The notes beneath the pieces are model-generated. The model ran no database searches. It worked only from the letters and a program-made list of their open reading frames with translations, and was not told the origin of the DNA. From contig CM034113.1 of assembly GCA_019914945.1 (NCBI GenBank), positions 4,630,850 to 4,694,849 of the forward strand: a stretch of 64,000 nt of DNA, written 5' to 3'. Shown piece after piece: positions 11,741 through 25,186 of this stretch; the first letter of the stretch is position 1, and every line of letters starts with the position of its first letter. Position numbers and translations under genes: made by a program. Source of the DNA: Typha latifolia. Lineage: Eukaryota > Streptophyta > Magnoliopsida > Poales > Typhaceae.

Positions 11741-13417
11741 TATTTTCTTTTTAATTTTTTAACCAAACTCTACCTTAAATTTTATATCAAAAATGTCTAA
11801 TTTATTGTTACTAGAGAAATATTGGATTTATTAGTATTTTACATTTACAATAAAAATACTAAAAATTTTACTAGAAAATGGTGAATTGTTCAAATCTTAC
11901 TTTTTAAAAATTACTGAGCAATTTAACATTTTAACAACAAAAAATAAATTTTAAAATTGAAATCTAGACAAGCACAAATTCTAACACAGATCTTGTTCAT
12001 ACCTCCGCAATGACATATTTTATAATTAAAAATAGATAATCACACACAAAGTTATGATGCTCTAATTTTTTTCTTTATATTTTCACTTATATATTCCTAG
12101 TTTGCGATTTGATTAAGCTTTGATCAAAATTACTATATTTGTTTCTCTTTCATCTTTATAATAATATATTATATTATTTAAAAATCATATATTTCAATAT
12201 GAATTTATATAAACTTTGAGCTCAAATTTAAGTGGAGTACATATGTTATTAATAGCATATTAATGGTGAAATTGAAAGAGCTCATTGAATATGTTAATAT
12301 CATATATTCACTTATTCATAAAGAAAAGTAAATATAAATTGGCTTTAAGTAGCTGCCAAGTTTGAAGAGATTGACATTTTAGGTATGTCCTTCTATATGA
12401 AAACAGGCGTCCTTTCATTCCAACAAAGTGGCACACTTCGTGAATGAACGCAACCTTTGTGAATGAATATACCTATTCATCGTGATTGTTTTATTTCTAT
12501 AAAATAGGAAAGAAGTAAGCATTTAGGCATATAGAAAACAATTAATCTATTCATATAGTTTTTTAGTATTCTACATTTGAGAAAGAATATTACAGTGTTC
12601 TAGTTCCACAAAACACTTGAATTGCAGCTTCCTTTAATGCCAAGACAATTATTATTTCTTAGGAAGCCAAAGTTTATTGTTCTAGAAGCAATCAATAAAG
12701 GGCAACTGATCCTAAGGAGAATATTTCACACTAGACTCGGCTTATATATAATTTTATATTATATAATTTGTAATTTATTTCATTTCATTATTCATGATGG
12801 ATTGGATTTTTTTATGACTATTTGAATTAGATTGTTGCTGACAGGTATGTCCAAAATTGACTATTGATTAGAGAGTTATGACCCTCAAAATTGTTATGAC
12901 TAGATATTAAACAATCTAATGCTTTTAACAATAAGAACTTAACTATTTAGTATTTTATATGTAAAAAAAAGATTTTTTTGCTGGTTAAATACTAAACTTT
13001 TTAGTATTTTTCTTTTCAGTATTTTTACTAAGAATATAAGATGATGAACTCATCTAAAAGTAAAACATTGAACTTATCACTGTTTTACTAACAGCTACAA
13101 TATTGTTATTAACTTTGAGGTGTAATCTACTTAAGTAAATAAAGTTTGGAAGATGAATATGTTCAACAACTCTTTTTTCTTCTCGCCGAGCAAAAGGGAA
13201 AGCGTTGCCCTAAGAAACTATTTGATCCCTCTAGTGCAGGTTATCAACGGTAAGAACATTCAAAGAACGATACCCCCTGACACATTCGACTCACAAGAAG
13301 AGAATTATTTTTTATCCTTTGTCTCGATGATGCAAGGAAAAAAGAAAAATAAATAAAAGCCTCTATTTTATTTTTCAATTTACAGAGAATTTAAAGAAGG
13401 CAACTCAGTAGTTTGGT
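11741..13417. other. AT-rich intergenic stretch
   Basis: No gene recognised. Short open frames at 12622-12825 and 13153-13356 (67 codons each) lack any recognisable motif; the second is somewhat richer in GC and ends in a lysine run, but I cannot support a product. Phrases such as TTTAGTATTTT recur at 11820-11870 and 12940-13030. Confidence 0.4.
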
Positions 13418-13581
13418 TGTCACATCAAATCATTGGAATATTTGTAATTGATTCAGAGAATCATGCTTTACCGTTTTAAGTTTTCCTTTTACAATTTGTA
13501 TATATTCTTATATATACTATTAAGCGCATGCTCTCAGTATGAGAGAACAAAACCCAATCAATTGTATACTCTCTTTCTTCA
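13418..13581 (+). repeat. 5' LTR (about 164 bp) of a small copia element
   Basis: Bounded by TGTCAC and TTCTTCA and followed at once by a primer-binding-site-like sequence and a gag frame. No 3' partner was found in the window, so the left edge is inferred. Confidence 0.5.
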
Positions 13582-13593
13582 TGGTATTAGAGC
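13582..13593 (+). other. Primer binding site, initiator tRNA-Met
   Basis: TGGTATTAGAGC differs at one position from the usual plant TGGTATCAGAGC and abuts the LTR end. Confidence 0.75.
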
Positions 13594-13814
13594 AGTAAAC
13601 GGTCTGCGCCTCTGATTTTTTTTTATGCCTCTTCTCTATGGCCAATGCTTCTCTTAATGTGAGCAATTTTATCATGCTCCATCTCAAGCAAGAAAATTAC
13701 CCTTTATGGCAAGAGCAAATTCTAGCCATGGCCGAAAGCTAAGAACTAGTCAACCTCCTTGCGGGCGAAATATCAATGCCAGATCAATTTCTTGCTGCCA
13801 ACGAAGAGACTAAT

Positions 13815-16744
13815 TGTAACAACCCAAAAAAAAAAAAACTTCTTCACTACATGGCACAACAGCCTCGTGCCATGCAGTGACAGCTGGGGAGGGCGCCACG
13901 CACCCCAAGCGCCGGCCAGACCAACCTGGCCGGGCCAGCTGGCGCGGTGGGCCCCGCCGCGACCTCCCTCCCCACCGTCTCTCTCCCTCTTAATTCTCTC
14001 TCTTTCTTTGTTTTTCTTTCGATCTCTCTCTCTCTCAAACACTCTTTCTCTCTCTCTCTATCTATCTACTACCGCCGCCACTCCGTCGGCCTGTCGCTGC
14101 AGCCGCCACCTCCACTAACGTCGGTGAGCCTCCCTCCTTCTCTTTTTCTCTCTCCCTCTCTCTCTCTCTCTCCCTCTCTTTATCTTTCTTTCTCTCTTTG
14201 TCGACTTCCTCTCGAGATCACTGGAGGTTTGAGCCGTCAGCAAGAGGCCGGCCGCTAAGTGGCCACTAGCTGCCGTACCCCTCCCTTGCGGCCCAACCTT
14301 CTTCTTCTTCTTCTTTCTTCTTCTTCCTTCTTCTTTCTTCTTTCTCTTTTTCTTCCACTTCTTCTTCTTCTCCTCCTCCTTCCCTTCTTTCTCCTCTCGA
14401 TGCAAGGTGCTGGGCTCGGCCTAGCACCCTACAGCGCCGATGCTGGGCTCAGCCCAGCAACCCTGGAGCGCCGGTGCTGGGCTCGACCGAGCACCCTACC
14501 GCGCTGGTGCTAGGCTTGGCCCAGCACTTGCTAGGTCAAGGTGCTGGGCTGAGCCCAGCACTATATAATATATATATATATATGCATATTATATTGATAC
14601 TATTTTAATGATAATTGATTTTGTTATTAATTATTTAATTAGTTTAGTTAATCTAATATATTTAATTCATATAAATTAATTACATCTAATTACGCCATAG
14701 TTAGTAAATAAATCGAATTATATCATGTTTAATAAAATACCTGCAACATAAATTACTATATTAATCCCAAGTAAGTAATAATATTTTTAGAGTTGTATAC
14801 GTATATTCCTGCGTAATTAATTGCAGTAACTTAATTTTTATTTTTATTAATTATCAAAGAGAATAATAGGCAGATAATTATATTTTTAATAAACTATTAA
14901 ATAATATAATTATGGTTAATAAATAAACAAAACAAATATAGGAATGAAGAGCACAGGATTACAACAAGAAATTATTTTCTAGCCAGGTTAATTTTAATTA
15001 ATAGAAAGACTGACATTATTTGTTATAAATAATTTCAGATTCTGACCTCCAAGTTCAAGACCCCATGGACTTAGCTATCGAGACTTGATCGTTGTCGTAA
15101 CAGCGTGAACGAGTGGTTGTTTGGCATTTGCAGTGGTGGTGAATAGTCTTATCCCCTAGACGCCTTTCTCAAATTAGGTTATATTATATATTATGTACAT
15201 GCATATTTTGGCCTCCAGCATGATTATATGACTTTATCTAAAGATGATTACAGTCGAGCATATTTTTATCATGCATAGAATTATGCTGATCTTGGATATG
15301 AGTATGAAGATGATAAATAGAGATAATTAGAGATAATTATACTATTATAATTTTATATGAAGATGATTTTCTAGTATGAGTGTGCATGTGATATACTAGT
15401 AGGAGTATGCATGTGTTAGATACATGGTTGGAGTCTACATTGCATTATTTTTCTCTTGATTCCTGTTCCACCTAAATTTCTGTTATGCATTGACTCGTTA
15501 TCATACTGGATATATGCATGTGATCTGGCATTTAGAAGAAAAATATGAAATATGATTGATAGGATAGTTGATAGAAAGCGTGAGGATACCCGAGTATACG
15601 CTAGGGTTAGAGGTGCCTAGAGTGATGATTATGGTCACTAATATGCGATATCTCATGGCCCATGTCCGAGGTCAGTAGAGTCTGTGAGCATAGACAATCA
15701 GACACATGTCGTTCGCCAGGGCATATGTGGCGAGTTATCATCACAAGGTTTCTATCAATTATGTGGGTGTCTGGTCTAGATAGATGTTGATACCCTAGCG
15801 GATGGCGGGGTATGATTATATTTGAGATACTCTTGCGGGTCGTGGAGTATATTCTGAGCCTTCGGACATGATGTTGAGATCGGGTACCAGGTGTTGACTG
15901 TGCACAGTGGTCTAGTGTGATGATCGTGTACCGAGATGTCGGTGTTGATTGTGATATGGAAAATTTCACCTAATTATTGAGTAATTATCATAGTTTATAC
16001 ACCATTGCATTTGACATCATGACATAGTCGGCATGCATCATGTGTCATATTTGAGAGAGAGTTATGATGATAGTATGACATGGAGATCTATTTATTTATT
16101 ATCGAGAATTATATAATTCTATCAATTATGAAATGTTATCTACTTTTCAATTATGTATTATTGAGGAACATTTATATACTCATTCATGACATAATACTAT
16201 TTCTAATTTATATTATCAAGTACTTGACTTATTCTCTGTTTGGCTTCACTGACCGAGTAAGATCTATTCACTAAATCTTTAGCTCATGACTCTTGTTGTT
16301 TTCTCCTTTCTAAAATCCCAGGTAGGAGCAAGATACTCTTTTAGAGGTCTTGTCGGTGAGTGAGGATTAGAGTGTGGTTAGTGTTATATGCCAGATGAGT
16401 TATCTTATTCGATATATTAGTAGACATCCTCCAAAGTGTGTATGTATCCTTGTCTTATATTTTAGCAAATAATTTTGTACTTGTAAATTATGTATATACC
16501 ACCATTGTATATATGTGTTGTGAAAAGCTCTTGATGATGTGTTGTGGCCTATGTGGGGCCCAAGTAGGGTTATCTGTATGCTGTTGACAGTTAGACTTGA
16601 GTTATTCTTAGTTTGGATGTTGTGGATAAAATCATGATGTTGCTACAAATTTATTTGATTGTCAATAACTAACCAAATGATAAGGTGGTACGCACGTGCT
16701 GTGTGGGCTCGTGCCATGCACGTGTTTAGGGTTCGGGTGTTACA
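13815..16744 (+). mobile_element. Solo LTR (2,930 bp) of the LARD family
   Basis: Starts TGTAACAACCC, ends GGGTGTTACA and is flanked by a perfect 5-bp duplication CTAAT (13810-13814 and 16745-16749). It is homologous over its length to the minus-strand LTR 37201-40369; for example 15590-15760 matches the complement of 38320-38490. Long (TC)n tracts lie at 14030-14200. No internal domain is present, so it is a recombination product between two LTRs. Confidence 0.9.
14406..14562. repeat. Tandem array of GC-rich palindromes
   Basis: Five units start at 14406, 14439, 14473, 14506 and 14540, a period of 33 to 34. Each core is close to GGTGCTGGGCTCGGCCCAGCACC, itself an inverted repeat. A trace of the same motif (AGTGCTGGGCTTGGCCC) is at 39837 in the other LTR. 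Confidence 0.85.
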
Positions 16745-17455
16745 CTAATGATGGGCTAATAAGTCCAAATCCATAATATAATATTTGGAAGAAGAGTGAT
16801 CACCTTCTTCGTGGGTGGATAATTGGTACACTTACTGAAGAATCACTTGGCCTTGTATTGGCCTTGAAACTTTAGCTCAAGTTTGGACAACATTGAAGGA
16901 ATTCTATGCACAATCCTCCTAAGAGAGGGAATTTGAGTTACTACAGCAACTTTCTTATATGAAGAAAGATCCTACAACTTCGTTGCAAGACTATCTTCGC
17001 CACTTCAAGGGAGCATGTGATAATCTTACAGTAATTGGGAAGCTAGTAGCAGATCGCACGAAGGTATTCTCACTCTTAAATGGACTTGGACTATGCTACG
17101 AGCCCTTCACAACTTCGATGATTAAGCCACCCACACTTTCCTATGCCGAGATTATTCCATTATTACAGAGTTATGAAACTGGAACATCTGCACACCAATC
17201 AGATTCTTCTCATCATATGACTTTCTTTGGTCAACAAAATACTCGATATCCTCATCAAGGAAAAGGACGTCAATCACAATAGACCTTTAACTCCAAAGGT
17301 AATTTAACAATTTTTACCTCACTCTCAATATACTAGTAGACAACATGCAAGAAATTTTAGCCATCATCTATCAAATCAACAATCAAATAAAGATCGGACA
17401 TATGTGCTTGTGTGCCAAATCTATAACAAACGCGGTCATAAGGCCAAAAAATGTT

Positions 17456-17949
17456 GAGTCTAACTTTTTCGTGAGTCAATTTGAAATTCTTGAGTGCATC
17501 AACAAAAAATACTTGAATATAATATGTGAACTCAAATGTTAAACCTTTTGATTTGTGAATCGTTTTTAACTTTGAATACTTGAAAATTGGATTTGAGACT
17601 TTGAATATTTTTGTATGTTTCTAAAATTTATTGAATGAAAAATGATGTGAAATAGACTATGATTTTGAGGGGGAGTAAGAGTGTTTGATTTCATTGTTTA
17701 TCAATTTATGACAAAAACGGGGAGAGTGATAATGGAGTTAGTCATTTTGATTTGGTTTGCTATTGATTGCTTAATTTTATTTTTATAGCCTCACATGCAT
17801 TTCACTTGGTATGAATGTTGAAATTGTGTAGGATTTTTGATAGCAAAGAAAACTTGTGCTATACTCTATTAGGATGTATGCATTGTTATGAGTAGCCACT
17901 TTGTATTTTAGGAAATTATATTTTGTCACAAATTGTCAAATGGGGATAT
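17456..17949 (+). mobile_element. SIRE-type copia, 3' untranslated end
   Basis: Contains GAGGGGGAGT and a purine-rich run (AAAAACGGGGAGAG at 17713), then TTTGTCACAAATTGTCAAATGGGGATA just before the LTR. The same order (TTTGTCACAAATTGCCAAAAGGGGAGG) stands before the LTR at 52154. The 5' part of this element and its 5' LTR are absent. Confidence 0.65.
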
Positions 17950-18978
17950 TGTTAAGTTTGTACTAATGTAATTGGCAAATTGTGTTTCAAAATATAATTT
18001 TTATTTATGTAATGTGTCTAGATTTTACGTATGAGCATATGCACAAGTTATGGTAGATTATGAGATGTTTGAAGTGGAAAATTGAATTTAAAGTCAAAAT
18101 ATTTGAAACGATTTTGGAATCATCATTGAACGGTTTCATGATGGTAAAAGTAGTATAAAAAAATACTTAAGGGCACAGTAACAATAACTCTACATTCAAT
18201 AGTCTGGTCAGCCATTCGAACAGACCATCGGGCGTTCGAACGCATTTAATCGAGATAGAAGAAAATAATAGGCATTCGAACAGGCCTTGTGGACGTTCAA
18301 ACAACCTTGACTGATTTGACTGAGATTTTGATTTATCTCCATTTTTCTTATCTCTAAGAGAATCCGTGGAGAATATTTGAAGATATATTTATCTTATCTC
18401 TAAGAATATAAAATGGTTTAATCTAACCCTAGAAGGGAGAACTCAAGTATTAAATTGGAGATCATCTTTTAGAGAAGCTCGTCGTCGTTCATGTTATTGA
18501 GATTACCTTTTGGAGGCCATTGAAATCAATTCTCAATTTTAGACAGAAGTGTTGAATCATTATTAACTTTACGCATCTACATCAGATTTAGAAGAACTAT
18601 ATCTCGAGAGTCACTGAGATGGAAGGATCAACCTCAAAGGTCATTGATGTTTGAAAACCTATCATGGGAAGTAGTGTGTCATAGAATCTAGTGAGCAAGG
18701 TTGATACAGATTGAGTCGTGGGAATCGACGAGTGATCTGTAAGCTTTTTGTTAACTACTATATATTTTTAGTGATTGGTTTCGATCCGAGTTTAGATCCG
18801 TGATTTTTTATTTCTACCTAAAAACTTTTATGTTTGCGATCATCCTTTCTAGCTTTATTTTCCACGTATTATTATTGATAACATGTGATATATTCTATCT
18901 CTTAATGCATTTCTTATATTTTTTTTAATAGGTATCATAGTATATCTAAATATTCGCGTGAGTTTTAGTTTTTTTTCA
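17950..18978 (+). repeat. 3' LTR (1,029 bp), SIRE-type copia
   Basis: TGTTAAG to TTTTTTCA. Homologous to 4953-5961, including CGTTCGAACGC near 18231 and the CTTATCTCTAAGA motifs at 18345-18410. A target duplication cannot be tested because the partner LTR is missing. Confidence 0.8.
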
Positions 18979-19049
18979 ATATGTTACCGGTAAAGTGAGT
19001 TAAAATTAAGCCACACCTTGTGGGTTAATTTCCTTTGTGCTAATACCTT

Positions 19050-19580
19050 TTAAGCAGTTTCTTTCTTTTATATACATGTCCTTATTTCTTTTTACCCCCA
19101 TCGAATTATAAAAGCAAAATCAATGGGGTTTCCCTAAACCCATGAAAAGCATGAAAAGAAAACTAGTCTTTTTTTTTCTCATTGAAAGATTGATTATCCT
19201 TTTTTAGAAAAAAATAATCTAATCATTGTTTCCGTATTTCTATGTAAAACATTTGAAAATGTTATTTTATTAGTTATCTGCTAGATTCTCTTTGTTAAAA
19301 CTGATATGTTAGTATCATACAATCAGTATTAGGCTTTCAGGGCACATTTTATATTTCCTTTTTCAAAAAAAATTTGAGGATAAAATAAATTTTTAGTATG
19401 GAGGGTATATATGCAAAAGAGAGCACAATCTACGAAGTAACAGCAACAGAAGGAACCCAGCTCTCCATCGTGGCACGTCTCCACAGCTCCACTCCATGGT
19501 ATGCAAATCCCTCAATTTCCGAGCCCTCTCGTTCGCGGCAAACAAATCCCATTTCCGCCGCCTTCTCTCACACCACGCAA
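19050..19580. repeat. Diverged duplicate of a host segment, copy 2
   Basis: Counterpart of 10690-11740 without the interrupting element. From about 19440 it becomes GC-rich and continues into the G-box cluster. Confidence 0.6.
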
Positions 19581-19583
19581 CTG

Positions 19584-19648
19584 ACACGTGCGACGCGGCC
19601 CACCGAGGGTTTTATGGCTGGGCGCCACGTCATCCCGGCGCACGTGGC
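19584..19648. promoter_or_regulatory. G-box / ABRE-like cluster
   Basis: Three ACGT-core sites within 65 bases: ACACGTGC (19584), GCCACGTCA (19624) and GCACGTGGC (19640). A further GGCACGTC lies near 19470. Such clusters bind bZIP and bHLH factors in plant promoters. No coding sequence follows on either strand within several kilobases, so this may be an orphan promoter or a decayed gene's 5' end. Confidence 0.4.
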
Positions 19649-19959
19649 AGTGAGGTAGACAGGGCATCTCGCAGGCGCTAAGTAGCATTTGGGAGGACAT
19701 GGGGGCGGGCAGAACGGGACGTGTTGCAATATTCCGAGACCAGTGCGTGGAGAGGGGATAAGGTGACGACGATGACGATGACGATGAAGTTGGATATACT
19801 TTGCATCTCATAAATAAAAATAAATGCCTCCCTCCTCATGGTGGAGAGAGAGAGAGAGGATGGTAGGGGGAATATTTTAAAGTGGTGTGATTGTGGGGAC
19901 GTGGATATCCACAAAAGGAGGAAAGAGTTCTAAGGCCATCCACCTCGCTCGTACTAGCT

Positions 19960-20490
19960 ACCATGAAACTCGGGTCGAATCCGAGTTATGAATCATGATA
20001 ATGCAATTACAGAATATGATCAGTTTATTAAATTAGTCAGAAATTTTAATTATAAATATAATTTATTTTTATTTATGACACGAGTAAGTACGGTCCTAGA
20101 GTACATAATATATTTAAATTTATATAAATTATTTGAGTTATAAATATATTTCTTTCATGTTATAAACGGGTTATTTCGATAGTAACCATATTATTTAGGT
20201 CATAATAAAGTTATTGTATTATGGATCAGTTGGTTGGTCGAGTTGGTGGGTCGAATTATAAATAAAATAAGATAATAAATATAAAAATAATCTATTTAAT
20301 GATCAAGCTAGGTGGATTAATTTATTAATGACCCGACCAAATTAGACTAAATTTAAATATATCTTAAAGCTGAATCATGCTAAGTTATCATGTCGTGTCA
20401 TTAAACTCAAATCCATATGAAAAGCAAAATTACTAGATGAGTTATCGGGTGGAGTGAACTTTTGTCACCCCTATAAAATAATACTCATAA
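19960..20490. mobile_element. Possible non-autonomous hAT-like element
   Basis: The right edge read on the minus strand is TAGGGGTGACAAAAGTT (about 20474-20458), a hAT-like terminus, and the interior carries GGGTCG-type repeats. A perfect 7-bp hairpin (AACTCGG / CCGAGTT) is at 19967-19987 near the left edge. The left terminus and an 8-bp duplication could not be confirmed. Confidence 0.3.
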
Positions 20491-20499
20491 GAGTGATCG

Positions 20500-23400
20500 A
20501 CTAATCTTTGAGATATTGTTGTTCCTACTACATTTTTTTATAATGACAAGAATACCTTTGTACATATTTGTTGTTGGAGGAGGTTATGACTACGAGGATA
20601 AACTCGGCATAGTTTTAGCTAAGAAAAATTATATTTTATGCCATATGGTTTGGCCAAAATTCACTTTTATCTCTGTGTGATTTTATTTCTGTCATTTTAT
20701 TCACTTATGGTTATATTTAAACTAAAACTGTTATTATTTTCATCAAATTTAAAGATATTCTTTAGAGATAATATTAAACAATTTGATAAGTTTTCCAATG
20801 CTATATATATTTATGATGTCTTTATCATTTAAAATTTAATTAATATTTATCATATTTTTGTCATCTGAAATTCGATTAATATTACTTAACATGCATTAGA
20901 AAGTTTATTTAATTATCTACAATTTTCCCTCTAAAGAGTATCTTTAAATTGGACTTATAGATTAGTTAAATATGATAAATTTAAATATCATCGTAAGAGT
21001 AAAGTAACAAATAAAATTGTAGGATGGTGGAAGAATTTTAAGCTTAACTGTATGCAGTAAAATCTATGATTGCTTTGTCTATGATCACTAGCAAAATTTT
21101 GCTATGTAACTTCTGTTTATGCGGTGCATGAAGTATAGTGTATGGATAAAAAAAAGTATTAGCTTAGTGTATGGATAAAAAATAAGTATTAGCTAGGTTA
21201 GCTTGGTTTGATTTGAGGTTAAGCCCCGAACTCAATTAGTTAGTCTTATTTTTTAGTCTTAATTTTTAAAAATTAATTTTGACTAAATATAAAAAAATAT
21301 AAAAATATGATTGGTTACTGAATTAGTCTCCGGGTCCCTAAATCAGTTCGAAGAGGGCACAACTTATAATTATGAGAAATATACATTTGACACTCTACCC
21401 TTTTATATATTCATAGTTTACACTTTTTTTTTAATATTTGTAAATAAACCCCACTTTTTACTAAATATTTACGGAACATATTCTGGGTTACGTTCAGATT
21501 AATACCTTTTGGATAAATGGCATAAAAGAAGAATATTGTGTGTACTTCAAATTATTTATTTATGAAAATAATAAATATATTTCTTCTTCCTCTTCTGGGC
21601 ATGATGGCATGATGATATTCCGTGTGTTAGGTTAGGTAAGAATATTCTTAGTATAAATTAACAATAAAGGTTTGGCCAAGCTAAATTAATGAATCTAACC
21701 AAAGAATGTGCTTTATAAATAGTTGATTAAATTTATAGCGTGATATATAAATATTGAAAATATAAAGTGTAAACTGTAGATACGTGAGAAGGTAGGGTCT
21801 AATTTTTCTATTATAATCAATTTTTCGTTTTCACCCCAATATGGGAATTCTTAATTCGACTTCTTTAATTTTCTATTATTGCCTTATCATTAATCTACCT
21901 AACTAATTATTACTATACTTTATATAGATCAGTTAGTTTGGATGTACAGTGGACGGAATATCCTTAAAAAAAGGTAAATTTAAAAAAGGAAATCAACTAA
22001 CTTTGATATTTTAGCTTTTTATTAATTTCACAATAGGTAGAGCTTGCGCTTTTCAATTTAGGTTAAATTAATTTGGATTATTTTTTAGAGCAAAAGATGG
22101 GGTCTAAATTATAAATTCTCTCTTATAATTTATCATTTCAACCCCTGACCCTGTACATTGATAGCATTTTGAGAACCTTTTAAAGCTGCCTCAGGCTCAA
22201 GAACTTTGCATGTCTAATTTATTTTAAAATTTAAATCCGAGATTAAGTGTATTTAAAAATCACCTCTAGTTAGCGGCTATCAAATATATGTCAGGGTGTT
22301 TTTCAAATATAAGTTATTGACTTTGCCTCCAAAAAGTTTTAAATCTTCTGAAACATTTGCCAAGTTTTATTAAGAAATTTATATATAAATCACTTTTGGT
22401 TCGCAAATATAAGTCGTTGGTTAGATTATTGATTTATATACAAATTTTAAAAATATTCTCTCTCAGGTTTACTAATTTTTTTTCTGAGTCGCTGGTTCGG
22501 TTAACAAATTATATTTAAAAATTGTTGTCTAATTCAATGATTTTCAAGCACACATAATTTTGTATTTAAAATTTCAAATTTATTAGATACATAAAATAAA
22601 TATTCGGAGTGCTAGTTCAGTCAAAAATTCCTGAGGGTATGTAACGTTTGGTCGCTTTTTCTGTGATGCTAAAACGTAGTTTAAACGACAATCTCCATGT
22701 TTGAAATGCTGGCAAAGATTCCCAGGAGTGAAAGCGCCAACATGTGAAAAGCACCTTAAAAATTTATTAATTACGCGGTGGTTCATGGAGTATTCCAGAC
22801 TGGAATATTATTTAGAACAAAACGCACCTCCATAGTAAACGTATTTGAATCTTGGTCCTCAAGCCGCGACCATGCGAATGTAATGATACGAATATGATCG
22901 AATATATCCTGAAACACTTGCGAGCTGACTTTCTCATTTAGCATGTTATAAACATAGAGCGAAAAGAGATCATGTATTAAGATCGTGAAATATTTATATT
23001 GTAATTAAGATAATTTTATCCACAGTAAGTCAAGTTTCCACTATTTGTAACCCAAAGGGTACGTCTAGCAGACTGGTGTAAATAAAAACTGTTTGATATT
23101 TTTTTTAAAAATTATAAAACCCCCCCCTATCTTTTCCTTTGCTAATAAAATCCAATAAAAACAAAAGACCTCAGAAAATCCACTGATTCCACTTGTTCCA
23201 CTTGGGTGAGGATTTAGGTGATGCTTCGTAACCATCACAGAATTCTATGGCAGATGTGCACTGACGAATCCTTCTCTTACGTCCAATCGATCTAATAGAT
23301 TCTTTTAGGAAGATCAAACTCAGGTTCTTTATCTTCGACTAGGTATAGTTTTTCAAAAAAAAATATTTTAATTTTTTACAATTCACATCCTACATATTTC

Positions 23401-24780
23401 ATTAATGGTTCTAAAGTTTTTTCTTTATTATATTTTTTCTTCTTACGCGTAAAACAAACTCATAACAATTCTTAGTATAGTGCTTGGTGGTAAGTGTTGT
23501 TGTCTAAATTGCTGTATATTTATCAAGGAAAGAATGTAGAATAAAAGGGACTCATAATAGAAAAAGAAAAAGAAAAAAGAGAAAAAAAGAGAAAAGTTGA
23601 AACTTTTTCTGGCCACTTCCCCTTCACGAATACGAAATCCCTGCTTCTTAATGGGACCTACTGCATAACTAATTGCCGTCGTTTCCTACCCGCGTTGCTT
23701 TCATCTATGCCCTCATCTCTTTAATCATTTTCATGCATCATAGTACACTTGGTAGGTTAACAATATAATACGTTATTGCACGACAGAAGAAGGAAAGTAT
23801 CATTCACAAATATATATATATATATATATCTAAGTGACTTTTTGTATGATCATGCATCTCTATATTCAGACTTCTTGCAAAAGAAAACACCTCCTTTTGA
23901 CTTGTTTAGGCGTCTGCAATTATCACAGCCATATGAATTACGAATATTTTCAGAATATTCTAGGGTTTAGAGTAAATTCCTATCAATAGTATCGGATATT
24001 TGAGTACCTCAATCATTTTTCTTACATTATAATAACAGGTCTCTTACATAATTACTACTGAAATTTTTGTAAATATAATACCATAACTACCATTAAAATC
24101 ATGAGGTTTTTTTTCCGGTGTGCACTTGTTTTGAAGAATATCTTATTTACTTGTATGTTTTTCTAAAGTTGACATTTGCATGCATTGATGTATATTGGTT
24201 AACTAAGAGAAAAATATAAGAATAGAATAAAAATATTTTTATTTTTATATTTAAATAATGCAGATGCAACCGTAAGTTAGGTATCTCGGTAAATAAAATA
24301 AGAATTTTAAAAAGTATATACATGTAAAAACTACATATTTTGAGGGGTATATATATAAATATAAACTTTTGAAGGACATGTAAATAAATAAAGAATATTT
24401 TGAAGTGTATATATGTAAAAAGATTCTAAAATTATTGGACTTTCTTTAAGATTTATTTTGAAAGAATATTCATAGAATGAGCGGTAAAAGTTACCTAGTT
24501 CATCCAATTTTTCATATCCAATTTTTCTTAAGAAAGTTGTGTTAAATTTATATCATTGATTTATTTTTATTATATAAAAGAAATTTTCTTATTACAGTAA
24601 TAGGTATAGGAGGCTAAAATAGTCCTTTTCTCAATATAGGTTTGGTATTTTTTTTTTTGAGAAAAGTCAAATGATTTCAATTATAATTATGATATTTTAA
24701 GAAACATAGTAATAATTATACTAGTTAAAATTTTAAATGGCAATTATATAAAAAATTTCAATTAAATAAATTAGGTGAAC
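20500..24780. other. AT-rich intergenic DNA
   Basis: No gene seen. Small structures only: a tandem repeat of about 33 bases at 21137-21195 (GTGTATGGATAAAAAA...GTATTAGCT), a perfect palindrome TATTCCAG-A-CTGGAATA at 22791-22807 and a short TA run at 23808-23829. The GC-rich phrase around 22630-22760 has a 67-codon minus frame without recognisable motifs. Confidence 0.5.
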
Positions 24781-25012
24781 TAATTGCGTACATCATGGAA
24801 ACAACCGAGAACAAGCATCCCGATTACTTGGAGAAAGAGCAAAAGCAGCAGTGGGAACTGGGAACTCGGAACAAGCGCGGTTTCGGAACTTTTCCAAGTG
24901 ATTTCCTCCTCCTAACTCCTAATCCTTTCGTTTAATAGTAGTTATTAGGCTTTAACCATTGCGTGTTAACTCTTCTCTCTCCCATCTCTCTCCCATCTCT
25001 CTCCTTCTATCC

Positions 25013-25020
25013 TATAAATA
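25013..25020 (+). promoter_or_regulatory. TATA box of the PB1 gene
   Basis: TATAAATA, 167 bases before the ATG. It is preceded by a pyrimidine-rich tract with three near-identical CTCTCCCAT units (24975-25005) and followed by a leader that ends in (GA)n at 25151-25170 and the ATG at 25187. Confidence 0.75.
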
Positions 25021-25186
25021 AAGGCCATGGGTTGCCAACATAAGGCTTGAAGCTGCCTCCAGAGCTCCTCCCTCCTCCTCCACCTCTCTTGCTCTAAGCT
25101 GCGAGCTTCTTCCCTCCTCTTGTCAACCAAATTCTGTTTAACCTCACCCTAGAGAGAGAGAGAGAGAGAGAAACCCTAACCCCATC

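Larger units (their letters stand above)
13638..17455 (+). pseudogene. copia gag, split by a solo LTR and truncated
   Basis: ATG at 13638 opens a gag of the copia UBN2 type: LKQENYPLWQEQILAMAE, then an in-frame TAG. The frame is cut at 13814 and resumes at 16750 (DGLISPNP), with WIIGTLTEESLGLVLAL, an open stretch at 16959-17279 (LQDYLRHFKGACDNL, a typical gag helix), and a zinc knuckle near 17412-17455 (CQIYNKRGHKAKKC) whose second cysteine has become tyrosine. A run-on into unrelated SIRE 3' sequence follows at 17456, so protease, integrase and RT are missing. The gag would have packaged the element's RNA in a particle; this copy cannot make it. Confidence 0.75.

Noticed and set aside
19967..19987. 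CTCGGGTCGAATCCGAG as the T-arm of a tRNA
   Set aside because: No acceptor, D or anticodon arms nearby, and the loop starts GTC rather than TTC; more likely a transposon hairpin.
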